DNA of 43,580 nucleotides, taken from the NCBI GenBank assembly GCA_017626815.1, contig JAGAHY010000165.1, forward strand, positions 1 to 43,580, read 5' to 3'. The notes under the pieces were generated by a model. The model worked only from the letters and a program-made list of their open reading frames with translations. It ran no database searches and was not told the origin of the DNA. The number at the start of each line of letters is the position of its first letter. Position 1 is the stretch's first letter. The stretch is from Bacilli bacterium (GTDB taxonomy: Bacteria; Bacillota_I; Bacilli_A; RFN20; CAG-826). Of the stretch, positions 35,503-43,580 are shown piece after piece. A program made the position numbers and the translations under genes.

Positions 35503-35521
35503 GATTCTTCCGTTTCGGGAA

Positions 35522-35710
35522 TTACTTCTCGTCTTTGGCGACGTGAAGGACTTCCTTGCCGCCGTAATAGCCGCATTTGGGGCAAACGCGGTGGGAGCGG
35601 ATCATCGCACCGCAATGGGGGCAAGCGACTAAACCGGTGACTTCGAGTTTGAAGTGGCTGCGGCGGAGTCTTTTACGAGTTTTGGAAATACGTCTTTGAG
35701 GGACTGCCAT
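35522..35710 (-). CDS. rpmF: 50S ribosomal protein L32 (zinc-binding form)
   Basis: A 62-residue protein: [20 protein letters not shown], then [22 protein letters not shown] with four zinc cysteines. AGGAGG lies before ATG 35710; a longer in-frame start crosses the promoter and is rejected. Both L32 and L33 here are zinc forms. Confidence 0.96.
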   Translation of the reverse strand: MAVPQRRISKTRKRLRRSHFKLEVTGLVACPHCGAMIRSHRVCPKCGYYGGKEVLHVAKDEK

Positions 35711-35738
35711 GGTTCTTCCTCCTGATGTGAACGGGGGA

Positions 35739-35767
35739 ATTAAACGCGCAATTTGGCATTCCGTCAA
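35739..35767 (-). promoter_or_regulatory. rpmF promoter
   Basis: TTGACG (35767-35762), 17-base spacer, TTTAAT (35744-35739) on the minus strand. Confidence 0.75.
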
Positions 35768-35802
35768 CCGAAAAATTTAGAAGATGTCAAAAAAATTCCA
35801 AA

Positions 35803-37080
35803 TTAGTCCGATGATACCTGACTATTGAACACCACATTTCCGAAGGTTCCGCGCATGGATTCCTCCCCCATAACGCGCACGAGAAGATAGTTTCCGGTAT
35901 GCCCTTGGATGGTTTTCGTAACGGGATCATATTCTTCGAATAAAACCTCGAGCTCCTTCCCGTAGAACCCCTTCTTATATTCTTCGCGCAGTTTTTTGGA
36001 TAAGGAAAGCAAACGGTGCACGCGGTCTTTCTTGATGTCTGGGGAAAGGTCTTTCAAAGTCGCGGCGAAGGTATTGGGTCTTGAGGAGAACGGGAAGACA
36101 TGGATTTCGGCAAAACGGGCCTTCGCGCAGAAATCCAGGGTTTCCTGGAAATCCTGCTCCGTCTCGGTTGGATAACCGACGATGACGTCGGTGGTGATTG
36201 CGATATCCGGGCGGATTTCCCGAATCAATCGAAGTTTTCCTAAGAAAGCGTCGGTATCATAGCGGCGTTTCATCTCCGATAGGACCTTGGAAGAGCCCGA
36301 TTGTAAGGGAATATGGAGATGGTCGACGATGACGGGCGACCTTTTCAGCAAAGATAAGAAAGCATCATCGATTTCCACTTCCTCCAAAGAGGAGATGCGA
36401 AGCCTTTTTAATTCAGGGCATTTGGTCAAAAGACTGTTAAGGAGATCCGAGAAATGGTAGTTTCCGGGCAAATCTTTGCCATACATACCCGTATGGATGC
36501 CCGTGATGACGATTTCACGGTATCCTTTGGCGACGAGGGATTGCGCTTCTTCAAGGACCAATCGCGGATCGCGGGAACGGGAGTTGCCGCGAAGCTGCGG
36601 GATATAACAATAAGAGCAGAACGCGTCGCAGCCATCCTGCACCTTCAAATAGGCGCGGGCGTTTTCGCAATACGCCGTCTCGGCAAGTTCCTCATAGGTC
36701 TCATGACGGACGCTAGGTTTGACGTCGACGATGGGCTGATGGTCATCTAGAAAACGTTCGATGTAGCCCAACGCTTCCTTGCGGTTTGAGGTGCCCAAAA
36801 CAATGTTCGCGCCTAACCCAGCGACTTTGTCAGCGTACGCTTGACTATAGCAGCCCATGACCAACAAGACGGCATCGGGGTTCTTTTTTTGGAACGAGGA
36901 GATATGTTGACGGGACTTTTGCCCTGCCTTGGAAGTTACGGAGCACGTATTGACGACGATGAGATCGGCTTGGGATGGATCTTCGACGCAGGTATGTCCG
37001 CAAGAAGATAACTCTGCGCCTAAGGCGGAGGTCTCATAGGCGTTTACCTTGCATCCAAGCGTGAACAAAAAATATTTCAT
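35803..37080 (-). CDS. mtaB: tRNA t6A37 methylthiotransferase MtaB
   Basis: A 425-residue radical-SAM methylthiotransferase: N-terminal cluster cysteines in TLGCKVNAYE, VVNTCSVTSKAG and VMGCYSQ; the radical SAM CxxxCxxC in DGCDAFCSYCYIP; LRGNSRSRDP; ITTDVIVGYPTETEQDF; and a C-terminal TRAM-like domain. The LGCKVN...E opening places it with MtaB rather than MiaB. Last gene of the operon with rsmE. Confidence 0.93.
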   Translation of the reverse strand: MKYFLFTLGCKVNAYETSALGAELSSCGHTCVEDPSQADLIVVNTCSVTSKAGQKSRQHISSFQKKNPDAVLLVMGCYSQAYADKVAGLGANIVLGTSNRKEALGYIERFLDDHQPIVDVKPSVRHETYEELAETAYCENARAYLKVQDGCDAFCSYCYIPQLRGNSRSRDPRLVLEEAQSLVAKGYREIVITGIHTGMYGKDLPGNYHFSDLLNSLLTKCPELKRLRISSLEEVEIDDAFLSLLKRSPVIVDHLHIPLQSGSSKVLSEMKRRYDTDAFLGKLRLIREIRPDIAITTDVIVGYPTETEQDFQETLDFCAKARFAEIHVFPFSSRPNTFAATLKDLSPDIKKDRVHRLLSLSKKLREEYKKGFYGKELEVLFEEYDPVTKTIQGHTGNYLLVRVMGEESMRGTFGNVVFNSQVSSD

Positions 37081-37082
37081 AA

Positions 37083-37895
37083 CTATTTCTCAATTTGTCT
37101 CTCAATATTGGAGAATAGCTTCTTCTCATCGGAAGAAATCTTGTAGATTAAACTACTAGATATCAACTGATTTTCAACCAGTTTTTTCATAAGTCCCTCG
37201 CGGTCGTCGCGGAAGTATGCATCGACCACGGGAAGGACGCGTTCCATCATATGATTCGTGCTATGTTTGCCTAAGGCCCGGTCGAATAAGGAGATTTTCA
37301 CATCGAGTCTGCCCTGGGAATTGACGATATAAATTGACAAAGAATCATAGTCGAAGAAAGCCGCGGTTCCCCGCACTTCTTTCACTTTGATCAAATTGGT
37401 GAAATAGGAATCGAAGATCTTCCACCCATAAGTGTCGAAAGGGTCAACCAAAACGGTTTCGAAGCCCGCGCCTAAAAGGGTGCGGACCGGCTTTTCCTCG
37501 AAGCGTAATATGTCCTTATCGTAGATTAGATTCAAGGATTTGGAGAGCACGGGAACATAAATATACTCATGCCCTACTTTCAGGTACGGCAACGATACTT
37601 TGACCTCGTCCATGGCCTTGCGGATGGCGATCTCCCCCTCGGGGTTGATCTTCCCGTTTTTACGGTAAATACGGGAAGTGGCCTGATAGACTTCTTCCAG
37701 CTTCTTCTTGTTCAAAAACGCACGGATCACGATGTTCGCGCGGATGATGTCGAAAGGTTTCTGGGCCCGAGAGAGGTTATGGAACGTCTCCGAGGAATTC
37801 AGCGTCGCGCTGCGGGAAATGAAAAAGCGGTTTTCCGCGCCCGCATCAAAATCCGTGAATTGTTGTTTTTTCTCCAGGGTCTCGAAAAGCTTCAT
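37083..37895 (-). CDS. Conserved-looking protein of unknown function between rsmE and mtaB
   Basis: A 270-residue soluble protein with no signal peptide or membrane helix. Mixed alpha/beta composition; early Phe/Lys-rich helix, a LNKKKLEEVYQATSRIYRK helix, an aromatic segment VGHEYIYVPVLSKSLNL, and AAFFDYDSLSIYIVNSQGRLDV. I do not recognise a family. It shares an ATGA-type four-base overlap with rsmE and ends two bases before mtaB, so all three are translated from one message; a link to RNA modification is possible only by position. Confidence 0.8.
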   Translation of the reverse strand: MKLFETLEKKQQFTDFDAGAENRFFISRSATLNSSETFHNLSRAQKPFDIIRANIVIRAFLNKKKLEEVYQATSRIYRKNGKINPEGEIAIRKAMDEVKVSLPYLKVGHEYIYVPVLSKSLNLIYDKDILRFEEKPVRTLLGAGFETVLVDPFDTYGWKIFDSYFTNLIKVKEVRGTAAFFDYDSLSIYIVNSQGRLDVKISLFDRALGKHSTNHMMERVLPVVDAYFRDDREGLMKKLVENQLISSSLIYKISSDEKKLFSNIERQIEK

Positions 37896-38614
37896 GAGAT
37901 ATCCCCTTCCGCAATCGCCCCGATGATGGAGGCGGCGTAGATGGCCGCCGTTTCGGCGCGTAATATCCTTTTTCCTAAGGAGACGAATTCAAAATCATAG
38001 TCTAAGGCCAAACGGGCTTCTTCTTTGCTAAAGCCGCCTTCTGGTCCGATGACGACGAGAATATGGGAGTGTTTCTTGATATTCGGGGCTAAGGAAAGAA
38101 GATTCTCGCTGCAAGTCCACATGTCCTCGTAGGCAAAAATCTTCAAATCCGCCGGAGCGGCGAGGACATCTTCGAATTTTTGATATCCCGTTACCGTGGG
38201 CACGACCTCGCGGCGGCACTGCATCGCGCCTTCCTCAGCTTTCTTACGGAGGCGTTTGATGCGGTTATCCTCTTCTTCCGTGGGCACGACGACGGTACGC
38301 GCGCAGGTGAACGGAATGAATTTGGCGACGCCTAGTTCCGTGCCTTTTAAGACGATCAAATCGTTATGGTCGCCCTTTAAGACGCCGAACGCCAACGTCA
38401 AATCGACGTCAAGCTCGCGTTTTTCCTCGATTTTGTTTAATACCTTGATGCTTAATGGATCCAATCCTTCGATGACGCAAAGAAAAGCATCGGTTCCATC
38501 GCTGACCTCGATTTTCTCGCCAACGGTACCGCGGCGAACGTTAATCAGGTGATGGATCTGCTTGCCATCGATGATGGCGTGGTCATCGGCGATTGTCCCA
38601 AAGTAATGTTGCAT
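37892..38614 (-). CDS. rsmE: 16S rRNA (uracil-1498-N3)-methyltransferase RsmE
   Basis: A 240-residue SPOUT methyltransferase: N-terminal PUA-like part (HHLINVRRGTVGEKIEV), LAFGVLKGDHNDLIVLKGTELGV, and the knotted C-terminus VVIGPEGGFSKEEA with SLGKRILRAETAAIYA. It follows the TM2 gene with TAAATG spacing. Confidence 0.95.
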   Translation of the reverse strand: MQHYFGTIADDHAIIDGKQIHHLINVRRGTVGEKIEVSDGTDAFLCVIEGLDPLSIKVLNKIEEKRELDVDLTLAFGVLKGDHNDLIVLKGTELGVAKFIPFTCARTVVVPTEEEDNRIKRLRKKAEEGAMQCRREVVPTVTGYQKFEDVLAAPADLKIFAYEDMWTCSENLLSLAPNIKKHSHILVVIGPEGGFSKEEARLALDYDFEFVSLGKRILRAETAAIYAASIIGAIAEGDIS

Positions 38615-39052
38615 TTAACGAAGAAAATCTCCTTTTCCGTCTTTTGGTGATTCCACCTTCCAATATAGGATAGCGAGTATGACATGGAAAAGCCATACCA
38701 GGGCAAAGGGCAGCACGAAGGCTAACGCATTGGCCAATACCCCCGTAAAGAATAAGGGCAAGCCCACGGCTAAGACGGCCGCGATGGACAAAAGGCAATC
38801 CAAAACGCCGCGCTTGGCCCGGAAGATATAAAAGTCATGCACGCCAAAATAGCCGACCAAGGCGCAAAGCAGGCAAAACGTCTTTTGGCTCCTGGTCTTC
38901 GGCATCGCATAGTCGCCTCCCACAGGTTTAAAGGGACGCGTGATGTCCATGGTTTTATAACCCGTGGCAATCGGCTTATCCCCGCCGCAATAGGGGCAAA
39001 TATCGGTATCGAATTTGGTGATTTCTTGATGGCAATGACGACAATAAGGCAT
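38615..39052 (-). CDS. Zinc-ribbon TM2-domain membrane protein
   Basis: A 145-residue protein: N-terminal zinc ribbon (CRHCHQEI, then CPYCGG), a linker, and a TM2 domain (KTFCLLCALVGYFGVHDFYIFRAKRGVLD) with two or three membrane helices. TM2 proteins are small membrane proteins of unknown role. It leads the rsmE operon. Confidence 0.88.
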   Translation of the reverse strand: MPYCRHCHQEITKFDTDICPYCGGDKPIATGYKTMDITRPFKPVGGDYAMPKTRSQKTFCLLCALVGYFGVHDFYIFRAKRGVLDCLLSIAAVLAVGLPLFFTGVLANALAFVLPFALVWLFHVILAILYWKVESPKDGKGDFLR

Positions 39053-39170
39053 AAAGTATTCCTACGTAATAAGTATAGTCGCCAGCGCGCCCGCGTGCGA
39101 GCAACAAAGGGAGCGTTTCTATACGCTGTATAAAAGAGAGCGATTTCCTTCGATTTTATCGTATATATTA

Positions 39171-39197
39171 AAAGGGTCAGGCGAGGCCTGACCCTTT
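39171..39197 (-). terminator. Terminator of the collagen-like lipoprotein gene
   Basis: A 12-bp stem AAAGGGTCAGGC / GCCTGACCCTTT with loop CTC on the minus strand, followed by TAATATATA, 17 bases after the stop. The flanking T run is short because the Ts are part of the stem. Confidence 0.85.
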
Positions 39198-39213
39198 GGG
39201 TTAAAGATGACGT

Positions 39214-42200
39214 TTAGGCAAAGATGACGAGGAAGGTTCTTCCGACACCTAAATTCTTAAGGAGAATATCGTCGGTCTGATTCCATTTGGAGCCCCAGTC
39301 GAGTTTGCCCTTAGGATCGAGGCGCACGAGGTTGAAACCGACGGCGTTATCGGGAATGTCGACGTAGATAGAGAGTCCGCCTTCATATCGATAAATGTGC
39401 TCAGTGACATCGACCCATCGGTCGGTCCCATCCTCAAACCACATGTAGACGGCGATTCTGGCATCATCGCTAAGGATGTCGAAGTTACTGTCGTCGAACA
39501 GCTTTAGATAGAGCGTATTGACGGGCTCTTTTTCGGCGACATATTCGTAGGTGCCAAAAGTATAAATGGTTTTCCCGCTTTCCGTCGTGCTGCTGAGGAG
39601 TTCGTAAGTCCCAGAATGAGCCTCTTTGACATCGAAGTAGGCAATGAGGTACCACTTTCCCGCCTCCTTGTCATAAGCGGGCTTTGATGCGCCGCGGGAA
39701 TAGGCGTTAGTGCCATGGCTTGCGTCATACCGCGACCAGTCATAGAGACCGATGTTCAGATTGCCTAAGGCATTGAACATTGCCAAGGCTTCGTCTTCCG
39801 TGGTGGCATCGAGCCAAACGAAGAGATTCAGCGTGCCATCCTCAGTATACGAACGTTCCGCGTCGATGTGGACTCCCTCATAAGCGCGGCCCTCGGGGAG
39901 GATAAGCGCATACAGCGAATCGCCACCGGAACGCACCGCGACTTGGCTCGAGTAGTTATTGGGGTTTTCACCGACTTTGAAGGTCAGCGTGCAACCACCT
40001 TCGAATTCCGTGCGGGTAATGTCTACCACCGGGGCATCGGAGGGATATTGGTAATACATGTAATCAAGATAGATATCATCCGCCGACGCGCCTTCGGGGT
40101 AATAAACCGTAGCGGTCAGCGTGTCGCCTCTGCTGAAGGTCGGCATGTCGATATACGTGGCGTAGACGGGTTGGGCTAAAGTGACTTTGAATTCGAAAGT
40201 CTTATCGCCATCATAGACGATCGTTAAGGCATGGTCTTCCCCAGGGTTTCCATTTGCCATGTAGTTGAGGGTTAAGCCGCCGTCGTCTTCATCATAGGAT
40301 CCGCCCGACAGTGAGATTTCCTTCTCGTCCCAAAAGGCTTTGATGGAATAAACGTTGATATCCTGGGCGCTTTGTCCTTCGCCGGCGAGTAAATGCACCG
40401 CGAAGGCTTTCCCGGCAAAGACTTTGCCTTCGATTTCGGCGGAGGCGATATCCGCGGGAGAAACGAAGGAAATGTGAGTGGCGCCAAGCGACTCGCCCGT
40501 CACCGCGCTGACGAAGGTCAAGGTGCCCTCGAATAGTTTGCTGGAGGTGACGTTGAAATAACGGTAGCTCATCTTCGCGGTGACGGCATCCGCGTCGTAG
40601 CCTTCATCGGCGGTGACCTTGAGTTGAATTGCCCCTTCGATCGTCGCGGATGGGTCATAGGTCATCTGCAGTTCTGCGCCGATATAGCCGCCGGCTGGTC
40701 CGTGATAGGAATCCTGGAGGCCAGTGATTACGATATCCGAGGCCATTTCCTGGATAAAGAACTCCATATTGGCCAAGGATTCGCCCCCCTGGTCAAGGAT
40801 TTCGAATTCGTGCTTACCAGCTTTGGTTGGGGTGATGGAATAACCGTATTGGGTCTCGATGACCTCCAGACCATCATCGCACTGATAAGTGAGCTTCGCG
40901 TCAACAGGATTGACCTTACTCTCCACGCTTCCATCGTCATAGTGGGCGGTCAGGTAGACTTCGGTCGCCTTTCCGAGCTCGAACCGGTCATAATTGTAAT
41001 CGATATATTCTATAGACCTTTCGTTGACGAGGGTGAAGGTGACCGACGATTCTTTCATGAAGCTGAGGGTAATCTTGGCTTCGCTGTCCTTCACATAGAT
41101 GCAGCAAGTACCATCACTAAAAACACTAAGGTCAACGGATTTGTCGCTAGAGAGGTCAAAATAATCTCTAGGGGCAACGAAATTTTGAAGTGGCTCGCCA
41201 TCCAAAGAGAAGGTCGGCGTGAAGCGATATTCATGGTGGCTAGCGGCTAAGGTCGCGCCATCCTCGATGCCGAAATTGGCTTCGAGGCGGCTTATTTCCT
41301 CCTTGCCAAGGACGCGGACATGGTAAGTGGCGACGACGTCCCCTTGGGCATTGCCCAAACGGATGTCGTATTCGCCCTCTTCAAATCCAGTAACTTGAAG
41401 GTAGATTTGCAATGAATCGAAGTTACTATAGGTTTGAAGTGATAATTCAAGTCCTTCAATCTCATCCAAAACCTCGATGTCATTGTAAGGCGTATACCCG
41501 CTTTGATTGCTGATAAGCGCGCCGCCGAAGTACGTCCAGCGGTCCTGCGCGATAACGCGGTTATCGACCGATTGTGATGCATAATAATAATCGTAGGTAT
41601 TCTCTAGGATGTCGAAAGATTTCTTGACAATCACCTCAGGATTGCTCGCAGAAACCAAGGTGACGTAATAGGTACCGGCTTCTTCTGGAGCCAAGAAGCT
41701 GAATACTCGGTAGAATGGGACGTCACATTCGGAATCGAGGAATGCAACTTCCTTCGAGGTGCCATCGACATCAACGATGAGATCGTTTACGGCTTGCTGC
41801 CCATTTTTCCCATAGGCCCAAGTCTCAATATCGAACTGCGCGCCGGAGGTAATAGAACTGCTCATGGAAGTACTGACATAACTAATGGGCTCGTACTCGA
41901 TATACTCGAACCATTGATTGAATTCTTCGCCATTGGGGAGGATGACATAAACTCTTCCATCGAAGCTATTGTTATATGGCTTTATCCGAATATAGCCTTG
42001 GCCTTGGTCGATTACATCAAACCCATCACCATTCACATAGGCTTTCGCCTCCTGGCTGACGTTTTCGCTGGAGCCATTGTTGGCGCATTCCCAAGTCAAT
42101 AAAACCGTACCATCGGGTTCTTTTTCGACATTATTGTCAAAACCAAAATTGACTTCATTCGCTGCCTTTTCGGCGTCTTTGCCTTTGATGTTGCCGATAA

Positions 42201-43227
42201 GAACCCAGCCTTTAAGAGAGTCTTTGATATAAAGGTCATAGGTTAGGAAGTCCAGATAGGCATCGCCTTCCTTTCCTAAATCATCTTTAGGCGCGCTGGC
42301 TCCGGTGCGGAAGGATGTACCATCCTCACCTTTGTCGCCTTTGTCGCCCTTTTCTCCGGCGTCACCTTTATCGCCTTTGTCGCCCTTTTCGCCTTTGTCG
42401 CCTTGGGCACCAGTGGCTCCGGTATCACCTTTATCGCCTTTGTCGCCCTTTTCGCCTTGGGCGCCGGTGGCTGCGATGCCAGTGTCTTTATCACCGATCC
42501 ACCAGTTGCCGTTTTCGCCGATACGTGGCGTTTGGCCGTCTTGTCCAGCGGCGCCGGTGTCACCTTTGTCGCCTTTGTCGCCCTTTTCACCCTGAGCACC
42601 TGTGGCACCCGTGTCGCCTTTAGGTCCCGTGGCTGCGATGCCGGTGTCTTTGTCGCCGATCCACCAGTTGCCGTTTTCGCCGATACGTGGCGTTTGGCCG
42701 TCTTGTCCAGCGGCGCCGGTATCACCTTTGTCACCTTTGTCGCCCTTTTCGCCTTGGGCACCGGTATCACCTTTGTCGCCCTTTTCGCCTTGGGCGCCTG
42801 TGGCACCAGTGTCGCCTTTAGGTCCCGTGGCTGCGATGCCGGTGTCTTGATCGCCGATCCACCAGTTGCCGTTTTCGCCGATATGCGGCGTTTGGCCATT
42901 GGCACCGGTATCACCTTTGTCACCTTTTTCGCCGGGATCGCCCTTTTCGCCTTTGATCGAAGCGAGCCATTCTTCATAGCTAAGCGGCGTTTCGCCTTGT
43001 TCCGACGCATTGGCGACGTAAAGAAGATAGATGCGATGGATTTCGTTATCATCTTCGTAGCTGACCTGTTCGCTGACAGACTCAGAAGAAGAAACCTCGG
43101 ATTGGGAAATGCCGCTGACGCCGCCACTGCTTGTGAGCGACGTTAGCGTTACGCCCGAGCAGGACGCCAGCGCAAGCGCAGCAAAAAAATTCAACACGAG
43201 CAATGCCCTGTTTTTGCTTTTCTTCAT
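39214..43227 (-). CDS. Giant collagen-like surface lipoprotein with beta-rich repeats and carbohydrate-binding-like C-terminus
   Basis: A 1337-residue protein. Residues 1-23 are a lipoprotein signal (LALASC, lipid on Cys23), then a Ser/Glu-rich linker. From about 90 to 310 it is collagen-like Gly-x-y repeat (GEKGDKGDTGATG) interrupted three times by a 25-residue insert containing IGENGNWWIGD. From about 400 on come many beta-sandwich-like repeats without enzyme motifs. The last 105 residues (AVYMWFEDGTDRWVDVTEH..., then SKWNQTDDILL) resemble a carbohydrate-binding-type module that recurs at the ends of gut-bacterial surface proteins. Likely an adhesin with a triple-helix stalk. AGGGGGT lies seven bases before the ATG. 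Fold of the middle is inferred. Confidence 0.85.
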   Translation of the reverse strand: MKKSKNRALLVLNFFAALALASCSGVTLTSLTSSGGVSGISQSEVSSSESVSEQVSYEDDNEIHRIYLLYVANASEQGETPLSYEEWLASIKGEKGDPGEKGDKGDTGANGQTPHIGENGNWWIGDQDTGIAATGPKGDTGATGAQGEKGDKGDTGAQGEKGDKGDKGDTGAAGQDGQTPRIGENGNWWIGDKDTGIAATGPKGDTGATGAQGEKGDKGDKGDTGAAGQDGQTPRIGENGNWWIGDKDTGIAATGAQGEKGDKGDKGDTGATGAQGDKGEKGDKGDKGDAGEKGDKGDKGEDGTSFRTGASAPKDDLGKEGDAYLDFLTYDLYIKDSLKGWVLIGNIKGKDAEKAANEVNFGFDNNVEKEPDGTVLLTWECANNGSSENVSQEAKAYVNGDGFDVIDQGQGYIRIKPYNNSFDGRVYVILPNGEEFNQWFEYIEYEPISYVSTSMSSSITSGAQFDIETWAYGKNGQQAVNDLIVDVDGTSKEVAFLDSECDVPFYRVFSFLAPEEAGTYYVTLVSASNPEVIVKKSFDILENTYDYYYASQSVDNRVIAQDRWTYFGGALISNQSGYTPYNDIEVLDEIEGLELSLQTYSNFDSLQIYLQVTGFEEGEYDIRLGNAQGDVVATYHVRVLGKEEISRLEANFGIEDGATLAASHHEYRFTPTFSLDGEPLQNFVAPRDYFDLSSDKSVDLSVFSDGTCCIYVKDSEAKITLSFMKESSVTFTLVNERSIEYIDYNYDRFELGKATEVYLTAHYDDGSVESKVNPVDAKLTYQCDDGLEVIETQYGYSITPTKAGKHEFEILDQGGESLANMEFFIQEMASDIVITGLQDSYHGPAGGYIGAELQMTYDPSATIEGAIQLKVTADEGYDADAVTAKMSYRYFNVTSSKLFEGTLTFVSAVTGESLGATHISFVSPADIASAEIEGKVFAGKAFAVHLLAGEGQSAQDINVYSIKAFWDEKEISLSGGSYDEDDGGLTLNYMANGNPGEDHALTIVYDGDKTFEFKVTLAQPVYATYIDMPTFSRGDTLTATVYYPEGASADDIYLDYMYYQYPSDAPVVDITRTEFEGGCTLTFKVGENPNNYSSQVAVRSGGDSLYALILPEGRAYEGVHIDAERSYTEDGTLNLFVWLDATTEDEALAMFNALGNLNIGLYDWSRYDASHGTNAYSRGASKPAYDKEAGKWYLIAYFDVKEAHSGTYELLSSTTESGKTIYTFGTYEYVAEKEPVNTLYLKLFDDSNFDILSDDARIAVYMWFEDGTDRWVDVTEHIYRYEGGLSIYVDIPDNAVGFNLVRLDPKGKLDWGSKWNQTDDILLKNLGVGRTFLVIFA
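42303..42960 (-). repeat. Collagen-coding direct repeats, three long units
   Basis: Three near-identical units begin at 42470, 42632 and 42830 (plus coordinates); the first two are 162 and 198 bases, that is 54 and 66 codons, so changes in copy number keep the frame. Each pairs a WW insert with a Gly-x-y block. The neighbouring short GEKGDKGDTG-coding repeats continue to 42303. Sequence identity makes recombination likely and assembly here error-prone. Confidence 0.9.
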
Positions 43228-43293
43228 GTAGATACCCCCTGGATTAATAGAAAAGTAAGATATGTATCCTACCGAGGCGCAAAGGAAACTATG

Positions 43294-43312
43294 TATATCG
43301 CCCCCCGATATA
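43294..43312. promoter_or_regulatory. Operator-like inverted repeat upstream of the collagen-like gene
   Basis: TATATCG-CCCCC-CGATATA, seven-base arms, about 67 bases before the start codon. No good promoter match was fixed, so whether it represses or activates is unknown. Confidence 0.45.
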
Positions 43313-43547
43313 GACGATTCACCTTAGCATATGGATGATTTTTAAATATATGAATATCAGCCACAAGCGACATTGATTGGGATAGATTGCTCATTTACAA
43401 CGAAATTACCGATTCATTCTCTTGGCGTTTGTACTTCAACACACTAAGTAGTTTCAGCCTTAGACATTACTCATATGAAGAAAAAGGCCGATGTGACTGT
43501 ATCCGCAATTAATATGACCTTATGGCCGTCTGGTGGCGGTTTGCTTT
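43313..43547. other. AT-rich upstream region with no recognised gene
   Basis: A plus-strand frame opens at ATG 43475 and runs to the edge, but no ribosome site or family is seen, so it is not called. Confidence 0.4.
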
Positions 43548-43580
43548 TTAATATCCCTGCGGCGGATAGCCGCGGAGGTA
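43548..43580 (-). CDS. Possible C-terminal end of a minus-strand gene (cut by window edge)
   Basis: The minus strand from the edge reads YLRGYPPQGY and TAA. Such Tyr/Pro/Gly endings occur in small membrane or TM2 proteins, but ten codons are too few to be sure. The competing plus-strand frame is equally open. Confidence 0.2.
   Translation of the reverse strand, partial: YLRGYPPQGY

Noticed and set aside
42303-42960. Repeats with regular spacing that might suggest a CRISPR array
   Set aside because: Repeats vary in length, encode Gly-x-y collagen sequence in one open frame and have no unique spacers.
43528-43580. Start of a 5S rRNA (TCTGGTGGCGG)
   Set aside because: The bases after it do not follow the 5S consensus.
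43475-43580. Plus-strand frame MKKKADVTVSAINM running to the edge
   Set aside because: No ribosome site or recognisable product; only 35 codons are visible.

Overview
The window suggests an uncultured gut-type member of the Bacilli close to the Mollicutes branch (RF39, Erysipelotrichales or RFN20-like). The evidence is the standard genetic code, a dnaG-rpoD-trmK block, ParC/ParE, YneF, the yqeG-yqeH-yhbY-nadD-rsfS block with NadD fused to YqeK, a homodimer-type glycyl-tRNA synthetase with zinc cysteines, and an elongation factor P whose tip reads NKTAMRK, a form I remember from Mollicutes. Coding regions are moderately GC-rich and gaps are AT-rich. Nearly all housekeeping genes are on the minus strand. 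This placement is inference; no 16S or tRNA gene is present.

Left end (1-3400): a truncated substrate-binding lipoprotein (minus) diverges from a Crp/Fnr-type regulator (plus), with one perfect FNR-like palindrome between them. The regulator is followed by an ECF-type sigma factor and, overlapping it by four bases, a single-pass membrane protein whose extracellular part is a serpin. This sigma plus membrane-serpin pair is the most unusual unit in the window. A 900-base convergent gap rich in palindromes follows.

Middle (4300-39050): conserved housekeeping operons. In order: ribosome assembly/NAD (yqeG to rsfS), topoisomerase IV (parE-parC), plsY, efp-yneF-degV-fakA (translation plus exogenous fatty-acid phosphorylation), a diacylglycerol-kinase-like gene with a small membrane protein, rpmG and a metallo-hydrolase, ispG and ispH (MEP isoprenoid pathway) on the plus strand, a DEAD-box helicase with nfo, dnaG-rpoD-trmK, glyS, ybeY-cdd-era-recO plus an untracked 41-residue ORF, rpsU, deoC, rpmF, and a TM2 gene-rsmE-unknown-mtaB operon. 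Two accessory pieces stand out: a C39 peptidase fused to an exporter-like membrane domain but lacking the ATPase (33080-34279), and a double-glycine leader peptide gene interrupted by a nonsense codon (17882-18043).

Right end (39170-43580): a 1337-residue lipoprotein with a collagen-like stalk containing three copies of a WW-containing insert, followed by long beta-rich repeats and a C-terminal carbohydrate-binding-like module, probably a surface adhesin.

Several operons appear to begin with a -10 box placed so that transcription starts at or within a few bases of the start codon (DEAD-box gene, ybeY, yqeG, ispG, crp), suggesting leaderless mRNAs; ribosomal protein genes, efp and glyS instead have ordinary leaders with Shine-Dalgarno sites.
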